A stretch of DNA of 64,000 bases. It comes from a candidate division Hyd24-12 bacterium UBA6080. Its GTDB lineage: Bacteria > Fermentibacterota > Fermentibacteria > Fermentibacterales > JCC-6. Shown in pieces: positions 6,719-15,492 of the stretch. The notes under the pieces were generated by a model, which made no database searches, had not been told where the DNA came from, and saw nothing but the letters and a program-made list of their open reading frames with translations. How positions within the stretch are numbered: the first letter of the stretch is position 1; every line of letters starts with the position of its first letter. The stretch covers positions 186,001 to 250,000 of the forward strand of contig DIXM01000002.1 of the NCBI GenBank assembly GCA_002436025.1, given 5' to 3'. The position numbers and the translations under genes are program-made.

Positions 6719-8949
6719 TTCCAATTCTCTGTCTGCTTATGACCCTCACTCCCCAGTGGGATCTTGCAACATCAACCACGTTCGTCCGCTCCGTGTGTTC
6801 CGACGGCCAGGGCGGTATCTGGTGCGCCACGACCGGGGGTGTGCTCAGGTATCGCGCGGGGGATGGTGTGATGGAAACCCTGAGTTACCCGGACCAGTTG
6901 CCCCACCCGCGAACCCGGGCCGTCATGCAGGATTCCAGGGGTGACCTCTGGATCGCCACCGAACGGGGTCTTGTTTTCATGCACGAAGGCCAGTCCACGG
7001 TGTTCACCCCCTTCGAGGGCATACCCGGGAGCGGAGATATCTTCTCAGTTATCGAGGCGGCCGGGTATATCTGGGTTGGCAGCGACGGAGGGCTTGCCCG
7101 GGGAGACTCCCAGGGGTTCATTCCCATCGAGGAGGGGACTGTTTTTAACGCCGACCGCGTCTACGGAATGGCGGTTCGCTCCGATTCGATATGGATGGTC
7201 ACGGAACGGGGAGTGTTTTCCCTCGATACAGGGATGTCACCATTCGACCCCGACGCATGGAAGAGCTGGGAAGTCACCGAAAGTCTGACTCTAAAGGGAA
7301 TCGAGACAACCTCTCCCGGCATCTGCGCCTACGGTGCAGCCGGCGTCGTTCTTCTGGCGCCGGGTTCCGAAGACTTCAGGCTGATACTCGACTACGTTGC
7401 GGCACCTGACACCGTGGTCACCGGCGTGGCGGAACTGGACGGGCGTATCGTCGCCAGCAGGAACGGCGCGGTTCTGCAGTATTCGGAAGGCAGATGGGAG
7501 GTTCTTACCCCCTCCATCCCCAGCCACATCACACCTAGCTTTCTTCGCAGTGTTGATGGCAGGCTCTGGATGGGTTACGGAGTTTTCGATCCACAGATGG
7601 AGGTGGCGGGCAGGGGTATCCTGTACCGTCAGGACGATGGCTGGGTGAGCGACGTCCTTCCCGGAATGCCCTGTTCCAGCGTTTATCAGATCGCCAGGGA
7701 CTCGGCGGGCAGGATCTATTCGGGAACCTATATCAGGGGCGCCCAGGTGTACTTTCCGGATCAGGGCTGGGGGGTTTTCACATCCGAGAGCTGCGGGTTT
7801 CCCAACAATCAGCAGATCTTCGCCGCCACCGACTGGGCCGGCCCCGGGGTTTGGGCAGCCAGCTACCACTACGGTCTCTCCTGGATACTGGACAACGGAA
7901 CCGTTGACTCCTCGGACGACCTGGTGCTTACCTTCGTAAAGGATTCGCTGATGCTGCCCGTTCCCCCTGGCACCATAACAGTGCCTTCGGATATGGTGAA
8001 CAACCAGGTCAACATGCTTGCCCGGCAGGGAGAAGGTGTCTGGGCTGCCCACGACTTGCATTTCACGTCCCCCCCCGATGATCCCAGCGGCATAACCGGA
8101 TTCCGGGGGGACCCCGAGGGCGAGATGATCTGGGCTGTCAGAACACCTTCTGAAGGGCTTGCGGTGAAGAACGTCAGGGGAGTGTTCCCCCAGGGCGCAG
8201 ACAGCCTCTGGATAACGTTCACCGAGGGGCAGGGCTGCCAGCTTCTTGTGCACTCGGGCGACCCGGTCGACCCGTCCCGGGATACCTGGTATCCTGGTCC
8301 CAATCAAGCCTACACGACCACCAGCGGCCTTCCCTCCAGCGAGGTTTACTGCGTGCTGGCGGTTCCCGGCAGGGGAGTTTATGCAGGCACATCCTCGGGC
8401 CTTGCCAGGTACGCTTCAGGCGGTTTCGTTTCAGTGGCCGGGGTTGATGGCCCTGTAAAGGCACTTGCGGCCGACGGTGCCGGAAGAATATGGTGCATCG
8501 GCACTTCAGGCGTGAGCTGCATCGACGGCAGTCAAGTCTACTGGTACGATGCCGGCAACTCCAGCTACATTCCCTACTCACGCCCCGGACAGGAGTTCGC
8601 CGTCTCCGTTCCAGCGACCGGCGAGATCATGTTCTCGTCGGAGATCGGCATCTGGACGATCTCAAGCACGGGTGGAAGTGGAGAGGCATCGGGTCCGGTT
8701 TTCTATCCGCAGCCCTACCTTCCGGCAGAGGGTGAACTGCGGCTCACCGGAACTGCCGATCAGCTTCCGGTCAGGGTCGAATTCTATTCGGTCGACGGAG
8801 CGTTCCTCGACGCCATCGAGGCGGAAACACCCTCAGAGTGGAGCTGGAACGGCGAGTTCCAGAGCGCCAGGGCCGCTTCGGGTGTTTACATGGTTCTGGT
8901 TTCGTACGGGGATTCGGTCGTTCCGACCAGAATTGCCGTGGTTCGCTGA
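6715..8949 (+). CDS. Secreted two-component-regulator-type beta-propeller protein with C-terminal FlgD-like sorting domain
   Basis: A 744-residue exported protein. A short hydrophobic leader (MIPILCLLMTLTPQW) with no basic residue precedes many blades of the periplasmic ligand-binding propeller type. Repeated signatures include GGIWCATTGGV, GDLWIATERGL, YIWVGSDGGLA and GRIWCIGTSGV. The last ~75 residues form a FlgD-like immunoglobulin domain (FYSVDG...SGVYMVLVSYGDS) ending in VVR, like T9SS type A sorting domains. The gene starts at ATG 6715, overlapping the upstream stop by four bases, inside a glycan operon. A full-length paralog lies at 16433-18577. No kinase domain is attached, so it is not a hybrid sensor. 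A role as surface-exposed binding protein is inferred. Confidence 0.85.
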   Translation: MIPILCLLMTLTPQWDLATSTTFVRSVCSDGQGGIWCATTGGVLRYRAGDGVMETLSYPDQLPHPRTRAVMQDSRGDLWIATERGLVFMHEGQSTVFTPFEGIPGSGDIFSVIEAAGYIWVGSDGGLARGDSQGFIPIEEGTVFNADRVYGMAVRSDSIWMVTERGVFSLDTGMSPFDPDAWKSWEVTESLTLKGIETTSPGICAYGAAGVVLLAPGSEDFRLILDYVAAPDTVVTGVAELDGRIVASRNGAVLQYSEGRWEVLTPSIPSHITPSFLRSVDGRLWMGYGVFDPQMEVAGRGILYRQDDGWVSDVLPGMPCSSVYQIARDSAGRIYSGTYIRGAQVYFPDQGWGVFTSESCGFPNNQQIFAATDWAGPGVWAASYHYGLSWILDNGTVDSSDDLVLTFVKDSLMLPVPPGTITVPSDMVNNQVNMLARQGEGVWAAHDLHFTSPPDDPSGITGFRGDPEGEMIWAVRTPSEGLAVKNVRGVFPQGADSLWITFTEGQGCQLLVHSGDPVDPSRDTWYPGPNQAYTTTSGLPSSEVYCVLAVPGRGVYAGTSSGLARYASGGFVSVAGVDGPVKALAADGAGRIWCIGTSGVSCIDGSQVYWYDAGNSSYIPYSRPGQEFAVSVPATGEIMFSSEIGIWTISSTGGSGEASGPVFYPQPYLPAEGELRLTGTADQLPVRVEFYSVDGAFLDAIEAETPSEWSWNGEFQSARAASGVYMVLVSYGDSVVPTRIAVVR

Positions 8950-9923
8950 TGCTTCGGATAAGGATCGCCTCACCGGAGGACAGGCAGAGCTGGACCGATT
9001 TCGTGCTGAGGTCCAACAACGGCACGGTCTTTCACCTTCCGGCCTTTCTTGACTACCACCCCGAGGGGCGTTTCATGAACGAGCACCTTGTGGCGGAGGA
9101 CGAAGACGGCAGGATGGTGGCCGTGATTCCCGGAGCCCTTTCGGACCGCGACGGCGTAACCTGGTTCCGAAGCTACCCCGGGGCATCTTACGGAGGCCCG
9201 GTTCTCGAGGATGACGCTTCACTTTCCCTTGTGGAAAACCTCGTGGATGCCCTGTTCGATCATTGCCGCACCAGGGGGTACGGCATGTTGGAGATGACCA
9301 TCCCCCCGTCGGTGTACTTCCGCAGACCGCACAACTACATCGATTTCGTTCTGGGAAACCATGGTTTCACCTGCTCGAAGCGCGAGCTAACGGCAGTGAT
9401 CGACCTCAGAAGGCTTGGTGAAGAGATCGACCTGGCCTTCAGGGAGTCCGCCCGTCGCGGGGTCAGGAAAGCTTTGAGATCGGGTCTCAAGGTCTTTGAG
9501 GACGGGGATTATTCCCGGTTCTACCCAGTGCTTGCGGACAACCTCAAAGACCGTCACGGGGTCAAACCCACGCACACGCTCGAGGAGCTTCAGAGGCTCG
9601 AGAAGCTTCTGGGACCCGAGAAGATCAGGCAGTTCACAACGGTGGACGAGAGCGGAGAGGTCCTGGCGGGCATGATCATGTTCCATGCCAACCCGAGGGT
9701 TACCCTGGCCTTCTACATCAGCCACAATGAGAAACACCAGTCCCGAAGACCCGTGAACCTTGTCTACAGGGAAGTTATCGAGTGGGCACGTCGGATGGGC
9801 TACGGCTATCTTGACCTTGGCACCTTCACCCTGAACGGGGAAGTGAACCATGGTCTTTGCAGGTTCAAGGAGAGCTTCACCGCCCGGGGGCTGTTCAGGA
9901 ACACCTTTGTCGGTAAGGTCTGA
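8949..9923 (+). CDS. FemAB/GNAT-like (BioF2-type) acyl or aminoacyl transferase
   Basis: A 324-residue cytoplasmic protein with duplicated GNAT-like folds. The C-terminal half carries the features of the PF13480-type acetyltransferase domain: RRGVRKALRSGLKV, a central GEVLAGMIMFHA strand, and GYGYLDLGTFTLNGEVNHGLCRFKE near the end. Proteins like this are common in exopolysaccharide clusters and either N-acylate amino sugars or attach amino acids to peptidoglycan precursors. Its position between a surface propeller gene and a membrane glycosyltransferase favours glycan modification. ATG 8949 shares one base with the upstream stop (TGATG). The exact substrate cannot be told. Confidence 0.75.
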   Translation: MLRIRIASPEDRQSWTDFVLRSNNGTVFHLPAFLDYHPEGRFMNEHLVAEDEDGRMVAVIPGALSDRDGVTWFRSYPGASYGGPVLEDDASLSLVENLVDALFDHCRTRGYGMLEMTIPPSVYFRRPHNYIDFVLGNHGFTCSKRELTAVIDLRRLGEEIDLAFRESARRGVRKALRSGLKVFEDGDYSRFYPVLADNLKDRHGVKPTHTLEELQRLEKLLGPEKIRQFTTVDESGEVLAGMIMFHANPRVTLAFYISHNEKHQSRRPVNLVYREVIEWARRMGYGYLDLGTFTLNGEVNHGLCRFKESFTARGLFRNTFVGKV

Positions 9924-11181
9924 CCGGCGCCCGATCGGTACCGGCGCCCTGGGGCCGGCGCTCGTCTGGGCAGGGCTTCTGGCGCTCGTGTTCGGTGGAA
10001 GGCTTTTCACAACTGACGTTGCGGCACAGTACCAGGTGGCCGAATCAATGCTCGGAGCCAGACCCCTTTTTACAGCCGACCACGGATGGAGCGTCCGTGG
10101 TCTCCGGTCTGAATCGTACGTTCCCCATGGTATAGGTTATTCGCTCGTGCTGCTTCCCGCCGCCGGCACGGGGCTTCTTCTGGGAGAGCCTGCGGGCAAG
10201 GTGGCCGGCGCTGCCATCGGGGCGATGGCCAGCATGGCGCTTCTTTTTTCACTGGACGCACTGGGCAGGGGCTTTTTTGGAAGGATCGACCGTCGGCGCC
10301 TTGTTCCCGTGATGCTGGGCTTCATGGGACTGGTCTACGGGCGGATGCCCTACGATGTCACCGCCGCGACGGCTCTTGCCATGTGGGGTGCCGTATTCAT
10401 GCACCGGCGGAATTTTGTAGCGGCTGGAGCGCTTCTGGGTGCGGCCATCCTCGTCAGGCTTGATTCTGTTCTCCTATTGCCCGTTTACTGGATGGGCATC
10501 GGTGAAAGGCGCGGCTACCTCGCCTTTCTAGGTGCAATGATACCCTTTGCGCTTCTTGTGATGGCGTACAACCTGTACCGGTTCGGAGGCGTTCTCGATG
10601 ACGGCCACGGTCAGGACCCGGCCATGGCGATGAACCCCGGTTCCATTGGTATCGTGGGCCTTCTTTTCAGCCCCGGAAAGGGGCTTTTGTGGTACGCGCC
10701 CATGTGGGTCGTCGCCGCAGTGTCATGCAGGGACCCACGTCTGTGGCTTCCATTCGCCCTCTCCCTTCTGCTGCACGGTTTCCTGTACGACTGGACCGGC
10801 GGGACCGGCTGGGGCCCCAGGTTTCTCTTTCAGGCCCTGCCGCTCCTGTTCCTGCCCCTTCTCGTACCCGGCGCCGGCGGAAGGGCATTCCCGGTCCTTG
10901 CCGGTCTCGCCCTTGCGGTCTCACTTCTGGCTGGCTTTACCGACACCAACGCGCTCGAGCGTGACCTCGGCCCCGACCATTTCCACACCGCGGGCAGGCA
11001 GTCAGTGATCTGGTCGCTCTCCCGCTCACCCCTTATGAACACAGTCACCACTCCGGCGTTCTCCGGACCCGACATACTCGGATACAGGGCCGCGGGCGCT
11101 GCGGGGGCTGCCTTACAGACGGCCCTTGGGCTGGGGCTTGTCACGGCCGGCCTTCTTGTGACGAAAAGGCGGCCTGCGTGA
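9907..11181 (+). CDS. Polytopic membrane glycosyltransferase-like protein (GT-C architecture)
   Basis: About ten hydrophobic helices spread over 424 residues, with a large first extracytoplasmic loop carrying charged residues soon after helix 1 (FTTDVAAQYQVAESM), as in GT-C enzymes that use polyprenyl-phosphate sugars. A second loop contains GGTGWGPRFLFQALP, a motif frequent in DUF2029/PMT-like proteins of uncultured bacteria. Such an enzyme would use the lipid-linked donor made by the Dpm1-like protein at 5996. The likely start is TTG 9907 after CAGGA, overlapping the previous gene by 17 bases; a longer frame from 9850 is less likely. It could instead be a polymerase-like protein, since no obvious Wzy is present. 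Confidence 0.7.
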   Translation: MSVRSDRRPIGTGALGPALVWAGLLALVFGGRLFTTDVAAQYQVAESMLGARPLFTADHGWSVRGLRSESYVPHGIGYSLVLLPAAGTGLLLGEPAGKVAGAAIGAMASMALLFSLDALGRGFFGRIDRRRLVPVMLGFMGLVYGRMPYDVTAATALAMWGAVFMHRRNFVAAGALLGAAILVRLDSVLLLPVYWMGIGERRGYLAFLGAMIPFALLVMAYNLYRFGGVLDDGHGQDPAMAMNPGSIGIVGLLFSPGKGLLWYAPMWVVAAVSCRDPRLWLPFALSLLLHGFLYDWTGGTGWGPRFLFQALPLLFLPLLVPGAGGRAFPVLAGLALAVSLLAGFTDTNALERDLGPDHFHTAGRQSVIWSLSRSPLMNTVTTPAFSGPDILGYRAAGAAGAALQTALGLGLVTAGLLVTKRRPA

Positions 11182-12257
11182 GGATACTCCACCTTTCTCC
11201 CCAGAACTACACAGGGGTTCTGACCCTGTTCGTCAGGGGACACAGACGCCTCGGGCACGACAGCAACCTTGTGACCTTCTACAGGGCCAGGAACCTCTAC
11301 AACGAGGACATCTGCCTGAACCTCCCCTTCGTGGGGCACATGGAATGGCTGTGGGCACTGAAGCGGCTTGTGAGAGTCGGGAGCATGCGGGTTCCGTTCA
11401 CCGGCACCACCGAGAGGATATTCTGGACACCCTCACGAACCGAGCGCGTTCTGATGGCCTTCCGCGACCTGGTCTGGACGCCTGTCATTGCGCGGGCCAG
11501 ACGGAAGTACGGCCTCGACGACTTCGACATCTACCATCTCGAGGGCGGCATGAGCTTCTTCCGTGACGGAAGGGACGTGAAAAGGCTGAAGGCCAGTGGG
11601 AAAAGGATAGTCAGCAACTATCACGGCCTCGATCTGAGGATGCGGGGAGCCATCAAACCGGTCTGGGATGCCACCGACCTTCACACCACATGCGAGTTCG
11701 ATCTGTTCCGCAGGTTCTCCGAGATCGAGTACCTTTTCCTTCCCTTCGACCCCGACCAGGTGCCCTCGGCACTGCCCGAAACCGACAGGATAAGGATATG
11801 CCACGCCCCCCGGATCAGGTCGGTGAAGGGAACCGAACAGATCATAAGAGCCGTGGAGAAGCTGTCTTCCAAACATCCCGTTGAGCTGGTGCTCATCGAG
11901 AACATGTCCCACGCCGCCGCGATGGCGCTGAAGGCCGGTTGTCAGATCTCCATTGACCAGGTCGCCGACGGCGACATGGGGTACGGGGTCAACTCTCTGG
12001 AAAGCCTTTCGATGGGAATCTGCACCGTTACCAACCTGTCGGGGGCGTACGAGGAGTTCATTCCCGACCACCCCTTTTTCACCGTCACGCCGGGCAACCT
12101 TGAGAGCCGGCTGAAAGAGCTTCTGGAGGACAGGGAACTGCGTCTGCGTCACGCCGTGGCCGGTCCGCCCTGGATCCGGAAGCGGCATCACTGGAAAACC
12201 GTGGCCGAACACCTTCACACCAGGTATCGGGAACTGGGGTGGACCGTTGAGGGCTGA
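11178..12257 (+). CDS. Family 4 glycosyltransferase
   Basis: A 359-residue GT-B fold protein. The N-terminal half has MRILHLSPQNYTGV and an acceptor-side loop region with several aromatic residues. The C-terminal half has ICHAPRIRSVKGTEQIIRA, the usual start of the donor domain, and GYGVNSLESLSMGICTV, the sugar-nucleotide motif in which two acidic or serine positions replace the classic E-x7-E. Compared with standard GT4 proteins the motif is weak, so the donor cannot be predicted. GTG 11178 overlaps the upstream stop by four bases. It belongs to the glycan assembly operon and should act on the cytoplasmic face of the inner membrane. Confidence 0.8.
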   Translation: MRILHLSPQNYTGVLTLFVRGHRRLGHDSNLVTFYRARNLYNEDICLNLPFVGHMEWLWALKRLVRVGSMRVPFTGTTERIFWTPSRTERVLMAFRDLVWTPVIARARRKYGLDDFDIYHLEGGMSFFRDGRDVKRLKASGKRIVSNYHGLDLRMRGAIKPVWDATDLHTTCEFDLFRRFSEIEYLFLPFDPDQVPSALPETDRIRICHAPRIRSVKGTEQIIRAVEKLSSKHPVELVLIENMSHAAAMALKAGCQISIDQVADGDMGYGVNSLESLSMGICTVTNLSGAYEEFIPDHPFFTVTPGNLESRLKELLEDRELRLRHAVAGPPWIRKRHHWKTVAEHLHTRYRELGWTVEG

Positions 12258-12261
12258 TGCG

Positions 12262-13659
12262 ATGCACAGGGAACTGGGGCGGGAGACCGTGCTCTACGCC
12301 ATGGCAATGGTTGTGAGCGGGATGGTCCAGCTCGCCTTCCTTCCCTTCATAAGCCGCTGGCTGACAGCGCCCCAGGTCGGTGAACTCGGGGTGCTTTCCA
12401 CTGTCAGCGAGATTGTGGCAGCCGTTGCCATACTGGGACTGCCCACCGCAGTGCTACGGGCATGGCACGAGAGCGCCGCCAGGAGAAGCATCCTCGTGCT
12501 GGCTTCGATCCTGCCGCTTGTCCCCCTGGCTGTCTGCTCCATTCTGACGGTCATTGCCGCTCCCGGGCTTCTCACGACGCTTCGTCTGACCAGCCCGGGG
12601 CTCCTGTTCCACGCGCTTGCGCTGGGGGGAAGCGTCGCGCTGTTCCAGGCGGCCTCGGCTACTGCCCGGGCCAGGGGCATGGCACTTTTCTTCTTCATGC
12701 TTCAGTTCTGCCGGGGTCTGGCAAGTCTTGGGCTTCTTCTTCTGTTCATGTCAGGGTTCAGGGGCATGTCCCCCCTGGCTGCCTTCATCGGAGCGAGATG
12801 GGTGCCCACCCTTGCTGCTTTTGGCGTGGTTGTGCTTGTCATGTACAAACGCACAGCCGATTCGGCCGCGGTCCGCGACCCCGGCCTTTCCCGAAGGCTT
12901 CTGGCCTTCGGGGTTCCCCTGATCCCGGCGGGGCTTGCAATGATAGTGTTGTCGGGGGCGGACATCGTGATGCTGAGAACCATCAGCCCCGACCTTGCCC
13001 AGAGCGGTTACTACGAATGGGCGTCCAGGGCCGCCCTGATACTTTCTCCGATAACGATGGGTTTTGGCATGGCCTGGCAGCGCCACATCTTCAGGAAGAA
13101 GAGGGAGGGCGGCTCACTGAACGAGATGGGGAGAACCGCCCTGACCTTCATGACCTGCGTGGTCTGGGCATCGATGGTGCTCGCCGTCGCTTCCCGTGAG
13201 GTGACGCTCGTTTTCGGTGGTGAGAGCTGGCTTCCCGCTGCTGCAGTGCTTCCGTGGATTGCAGCTTCCGGAGCCCTTTACGCCCTTTTCACGGTCAGCC
13301 AGACCGGGCCGCTTCTCACGGGGCAGACCAGGTTCATCGGTGGGATGACTTTTTTCGGGGCCGTGCTGAACATTGGCTTCAACCTCAGGCTGATACCGGT
13401 GGCCGGGGCGGTGGGGGCGGCCTTCGCCACCATGGCGGCCAATATGTTCATGGGCATGAGCCTGTTCTGGCTCGGCAGAAAGGTGTTTCCCGTGAGTTTT
13501 GGGGCGGTTCTGCCCCTGATGGCGCTTCCGGTGGCGGCGGGTATCGCTTCCGGTCTCGCGCCGGGGATCCGCTCCATCATCGTTCTGATCGTCACGGCAG
13601 TGACCGTACTGGTGCTCATGGGACTGAAGGCAGCCGGGGGTGGTGATGACAAACCCTGA
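12262..13659 (+). CDS. Wzx-type polysaccharide flippase (MOP superfamily)
   Basis: A 465-residue protein with about 12-14 transmembrane helices and the N-terminal pattern of polysaccharide flippases: GRETVLYAMAMVVSGMVQLAFLPF followed by a conserved region around VGELGVL. It would move undecaprenyl-linked repeat units to the periplasmic face. I use ATG 12262 (GAGGG upstream); a TTG at 12247 overlapping the previous gene by 11 bases is the alternative. Neighbouring glycosyltransferases, Wza-like and Wzz-like genes support a Wzx-dependent pathway. Confidence 0.88.
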   Translation: MHRELGRETVLYAMAMVVSGMVQLAFLPFISRWLTAPQVGELGVLSTVSEIVAAVAILGLPTAVLRAWHESAARRSILVLASILPLVPLAVCSILTVIAAPGLLTTLRLTSPGLLFHALALGGSVALFQAASATARARGMALFFFMLQFCRGLASLGLLLLFMSGFRGMSPLAAFIGARWVPTLAAFGVVVLVMYKRTADSAAVRDPGLSRRLLAFGVPLIPAGLAMIVLSGADIVMLRTISPDLAQSGYYEWASRAALILSPITMGFGMAWQRHIFRKKREGGSLNEMGRTALTFMTCVVWASMVLAVASREVTLVFGGESWLPAAAVLPWIAASGALYALFTVSQTGPLLTGQTRFIGGMTFFGAVLNIGFNLRLIPVAGAVGAAFATMAANMFMGMSLFWLGRKVFPVSFGAVLPLMALPVAAGIASGLAPGIRSIIVLIVTAVTVLVLMGLKAAGGGDDKP

Positions 13660-14596
13660 GATCTCGGTGCAGGTCCCTGTGAGAAATGGCGGCGCAATGT
13701 TCAGGACGACCCTGAAGTGTCTTGCGGCGCAGGACACCCGCGGGTTTCCATGGGAACTCGTGGTGGCCGACGACGGAAGCGCTGTTCGTGTGGAGCGGGA
13801 GTTCGCATCGGAATTGGCTGCATTTCCCGGGAACGCAGGGGTTCGGGTTGTAAGGCTCGAGGGCCCCGGGAACAGACCGCTTGCCAGGAACGAGGCACTG
13901 AAAGCGGGAACCGCGCCCGTCGCCCTGCTGATGGATGCCGACCTCCAGTTCGGCCCCGACCTTCTTTTTAAGCACATGATGACCCGCAGGGCCATGCGGG
14001 CAAGCTTCCTCATGGGTTCAAGGATCAACGCGCACTCTCCAGATGCCACGCCGTGGCAGAAGTGGTTCGACTCCCGTGCCATGGGGAACAGCCCCCCGGG
14101 GGTTTTTCCTTGGAAGTACTTCATCACGGGGAACCTCAGCGTGGACAGCGGAATGCTCCTGGGCGCAGGCGGCTTCGACCCGGCCATCGACCGGTACGGC
14201 GGCGAGGACGTTGAGGCGGGTCTCAGGCTCTGGAAGGCTGGCGCCGTCTTTCACTGGACCCCTGACATAAGTGTTCTCCACATGGATCACGTGACACCCC
14301 GAAGGCACTCCGAGAAGATGGTCGAGTACGGCGCCACGGGATTGAAGTACACGCTTGCGAAGCACCCGGAAGCAGCAGGGCTTCTGGGAAGCCGCTGGAT
14401 CGAGCCCCTGTTCCGGCCTCCCCTGACCCCCGGCGTGCTTCTGATGAGGCTTTCCTGTACGCTCGCCCTCCGTCCTGGTGTTTACAGGGCGGTTCTTTCC
14501 TTCATGGAAAAACGGGGTACCCCACGGTCCGGTTTTACCTACCTTTCCGTCGCGGCATGTCTTATGGGGCTTTCGGGAAGGGACTTCAGAACATGA
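13646..14596 (+). CDS. Family 2 glycosyltransferase
   Basis: A 316-residue GT-A enzyme with ISVQVPVRNGG at the N terminus, VVADDGS, the metal-binding LLMDADLQFGPD, and a catalytic-region signature GGFDPAIDRYGGEDVEAGLRLWKAG. This last motif (GGED followed by GLRL) is typical of chain-elongating GT2 proteins with galactosyltransferase-like C domains. The start is taken at ATG 13646, 14 bases inside the end of the flippase gene; two GTG codons just upstream are possible. The stop overlaps murB by four bases. Confidence 0.88.
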   Translation: MTNPEISVQVPVRNGGAMFRTTLKCLAAQDTRGFPWELVVADDGSAVRVEREFASELAAFPGNAGVRVVRLEGPGNRPLARNEALKAGTAPVALLMDADLQFGPDLLFKHMMTRRAMRASFLMGSRINAHSPDATPWQKWFDSRAMGNSPPGVFPWKYFITGNLSVDSGMLLGAGGFDPAIDRYGGEDVEAGLRLWKAGAVFHWTPDISVLHMDHVTPRRHSEKMVEYGATGLKYTLAKHPEAAGLLGSRWIEPLFRPPLTPGVLLMRLSCTLALRPGVYRAVLSFMEKRGTPRSGFTYLSVAACLMGLSGRDFRT

Positions 14597-15492
14597 TCTG
14601 CCATTCCGCCATGACCGCTTTCCCGCACCGGTGCCGGGTCGCGCCCCTCTCCGATCTTACCACATGGAGGATAGGCGGCCCCTGTGCGATCCTCACCCCC
14701 CTCAACAGGGATGAGCTGAGGGGGATGATGAGGTGGGTGGCGGACACCGGAACTCCGTGGTCCATGATCGGACGGGGCTCGAACCTTCTCGCCCCCTCAA
14801 ACGGCTGGGACGGCGTTGTGATAAACCTTCAGGGTGAGTTCAGGGCCTTCGGGGTCCGCGGGGAAACCGTAACCGCAGGGGGAGGCGTACCTCTTCCCGC
14901 CCTCGCGGGCGCCGCGTGCTCCATGGGGCTTGCCGGAATGGTTTTCGCGGTGGGGATCCCCGGTACTGTCGGAGGCGCTGTCTTCATGAACGCGGGTGCG
15001 TACGGAGCCTCCATGATGGATATCGTGAGGGGTGTTCAGGTGATCTACCCCGGGGGTGAAACGCGGCATCTTTCAAGCGGGGAGTGCGGGTTCAACTACA
15101 GGACAAGCTCTTTCCAGACAAGACCCGGGGCGGTGTGCAGCGTGATCCTGGAGCTTGCACCCGGCGACCGGGGGGAGCTCAGGGAAAGGGCCAGGGAAAC
15201 CCTCGGGAAAAGAAGGGCAAGTTTTCCCATCAAGGTTCCCAACGCCGGAAGTGTCTTCAGAAGACCAAAGGACGGGCCGCCTCCGGGGATGCTGCTGGAA
15301 GAGTGCGGCATGAAGGGTTTTGCGGTCGGGGGAGCCAGGTTTTCACCGGTGCACGCCAATTTCATCGAGAATACCGGCAACGCGTGTTCCGAAGATATAT
15401 TGACCCTGGTTCGAACCGCGAAAAGAAGGGTCCTGGAACGGACCGGCATCCTTCTTCATGAAGAGATACGAGTCCTCGGAGGGGAGACATGA
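14593..15492 (+). CDS. murB: UDP-N-acetylenolpyruvoylglucosamine reductase
   Basis: It reduces UDP-GlcNAc-enolpyruvate to UDP-MurNAc with NADPH and FAD in the cytoplasm, the second committed step of peptidoglycan synthesis. The 299 residues fit the short (type II) MurB: FAD-binding GRGSNLL near 60-66, GIPGTVGGAVFMNAGAYG at 121-138, Tyr169-Arg170 in CGFNYRTS, the proton-donor Ser220 in NAGSVF, HANFIENTGNA, and a C-terminal Glu in HEEIRVLG. Instead of the usual mur/fts cluster it lies between a GT2 and an epimerase in a surface-glycan operon, translationally coupled on both sides. It may be the sole murB or a duplicate; the window cannot tell. Confidence 0.95.
   Translation: MICHSAMTAFPHRCRVAPLSDLTTWRIGGPCAILTPLNRDELRGMMRWVADTGTPWSMIGRGSNLLAPSNGWDGVVINLQGEFRAFGVRGETVTAGGGVPLPALAGAACSMGLAGMVFAVGIPGTVGGAVFMNAGAYGASMMDIVRGVQVIYPGGETRHLSSGECGFNYRTSSFQTRPGAVCSVILELAPGDRGELRERARETLGKRRASFPIKVPNAGSVFRRPKDGPPPGMLLEECGMKGFAVGGARFSPVHANFIENTGNACSEDILTLVRTAKRRVLERTGILLHEEIRVLGGET

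Noticed and set aside
7291..8307. A 338-codon open frame on the minus strand inside the first propeller gene
   Set aside because: It is antisense to a well-supported propeller gene, lacks a ribosome site and family motifs, and open shadow frames are common in this high-GC DNA.
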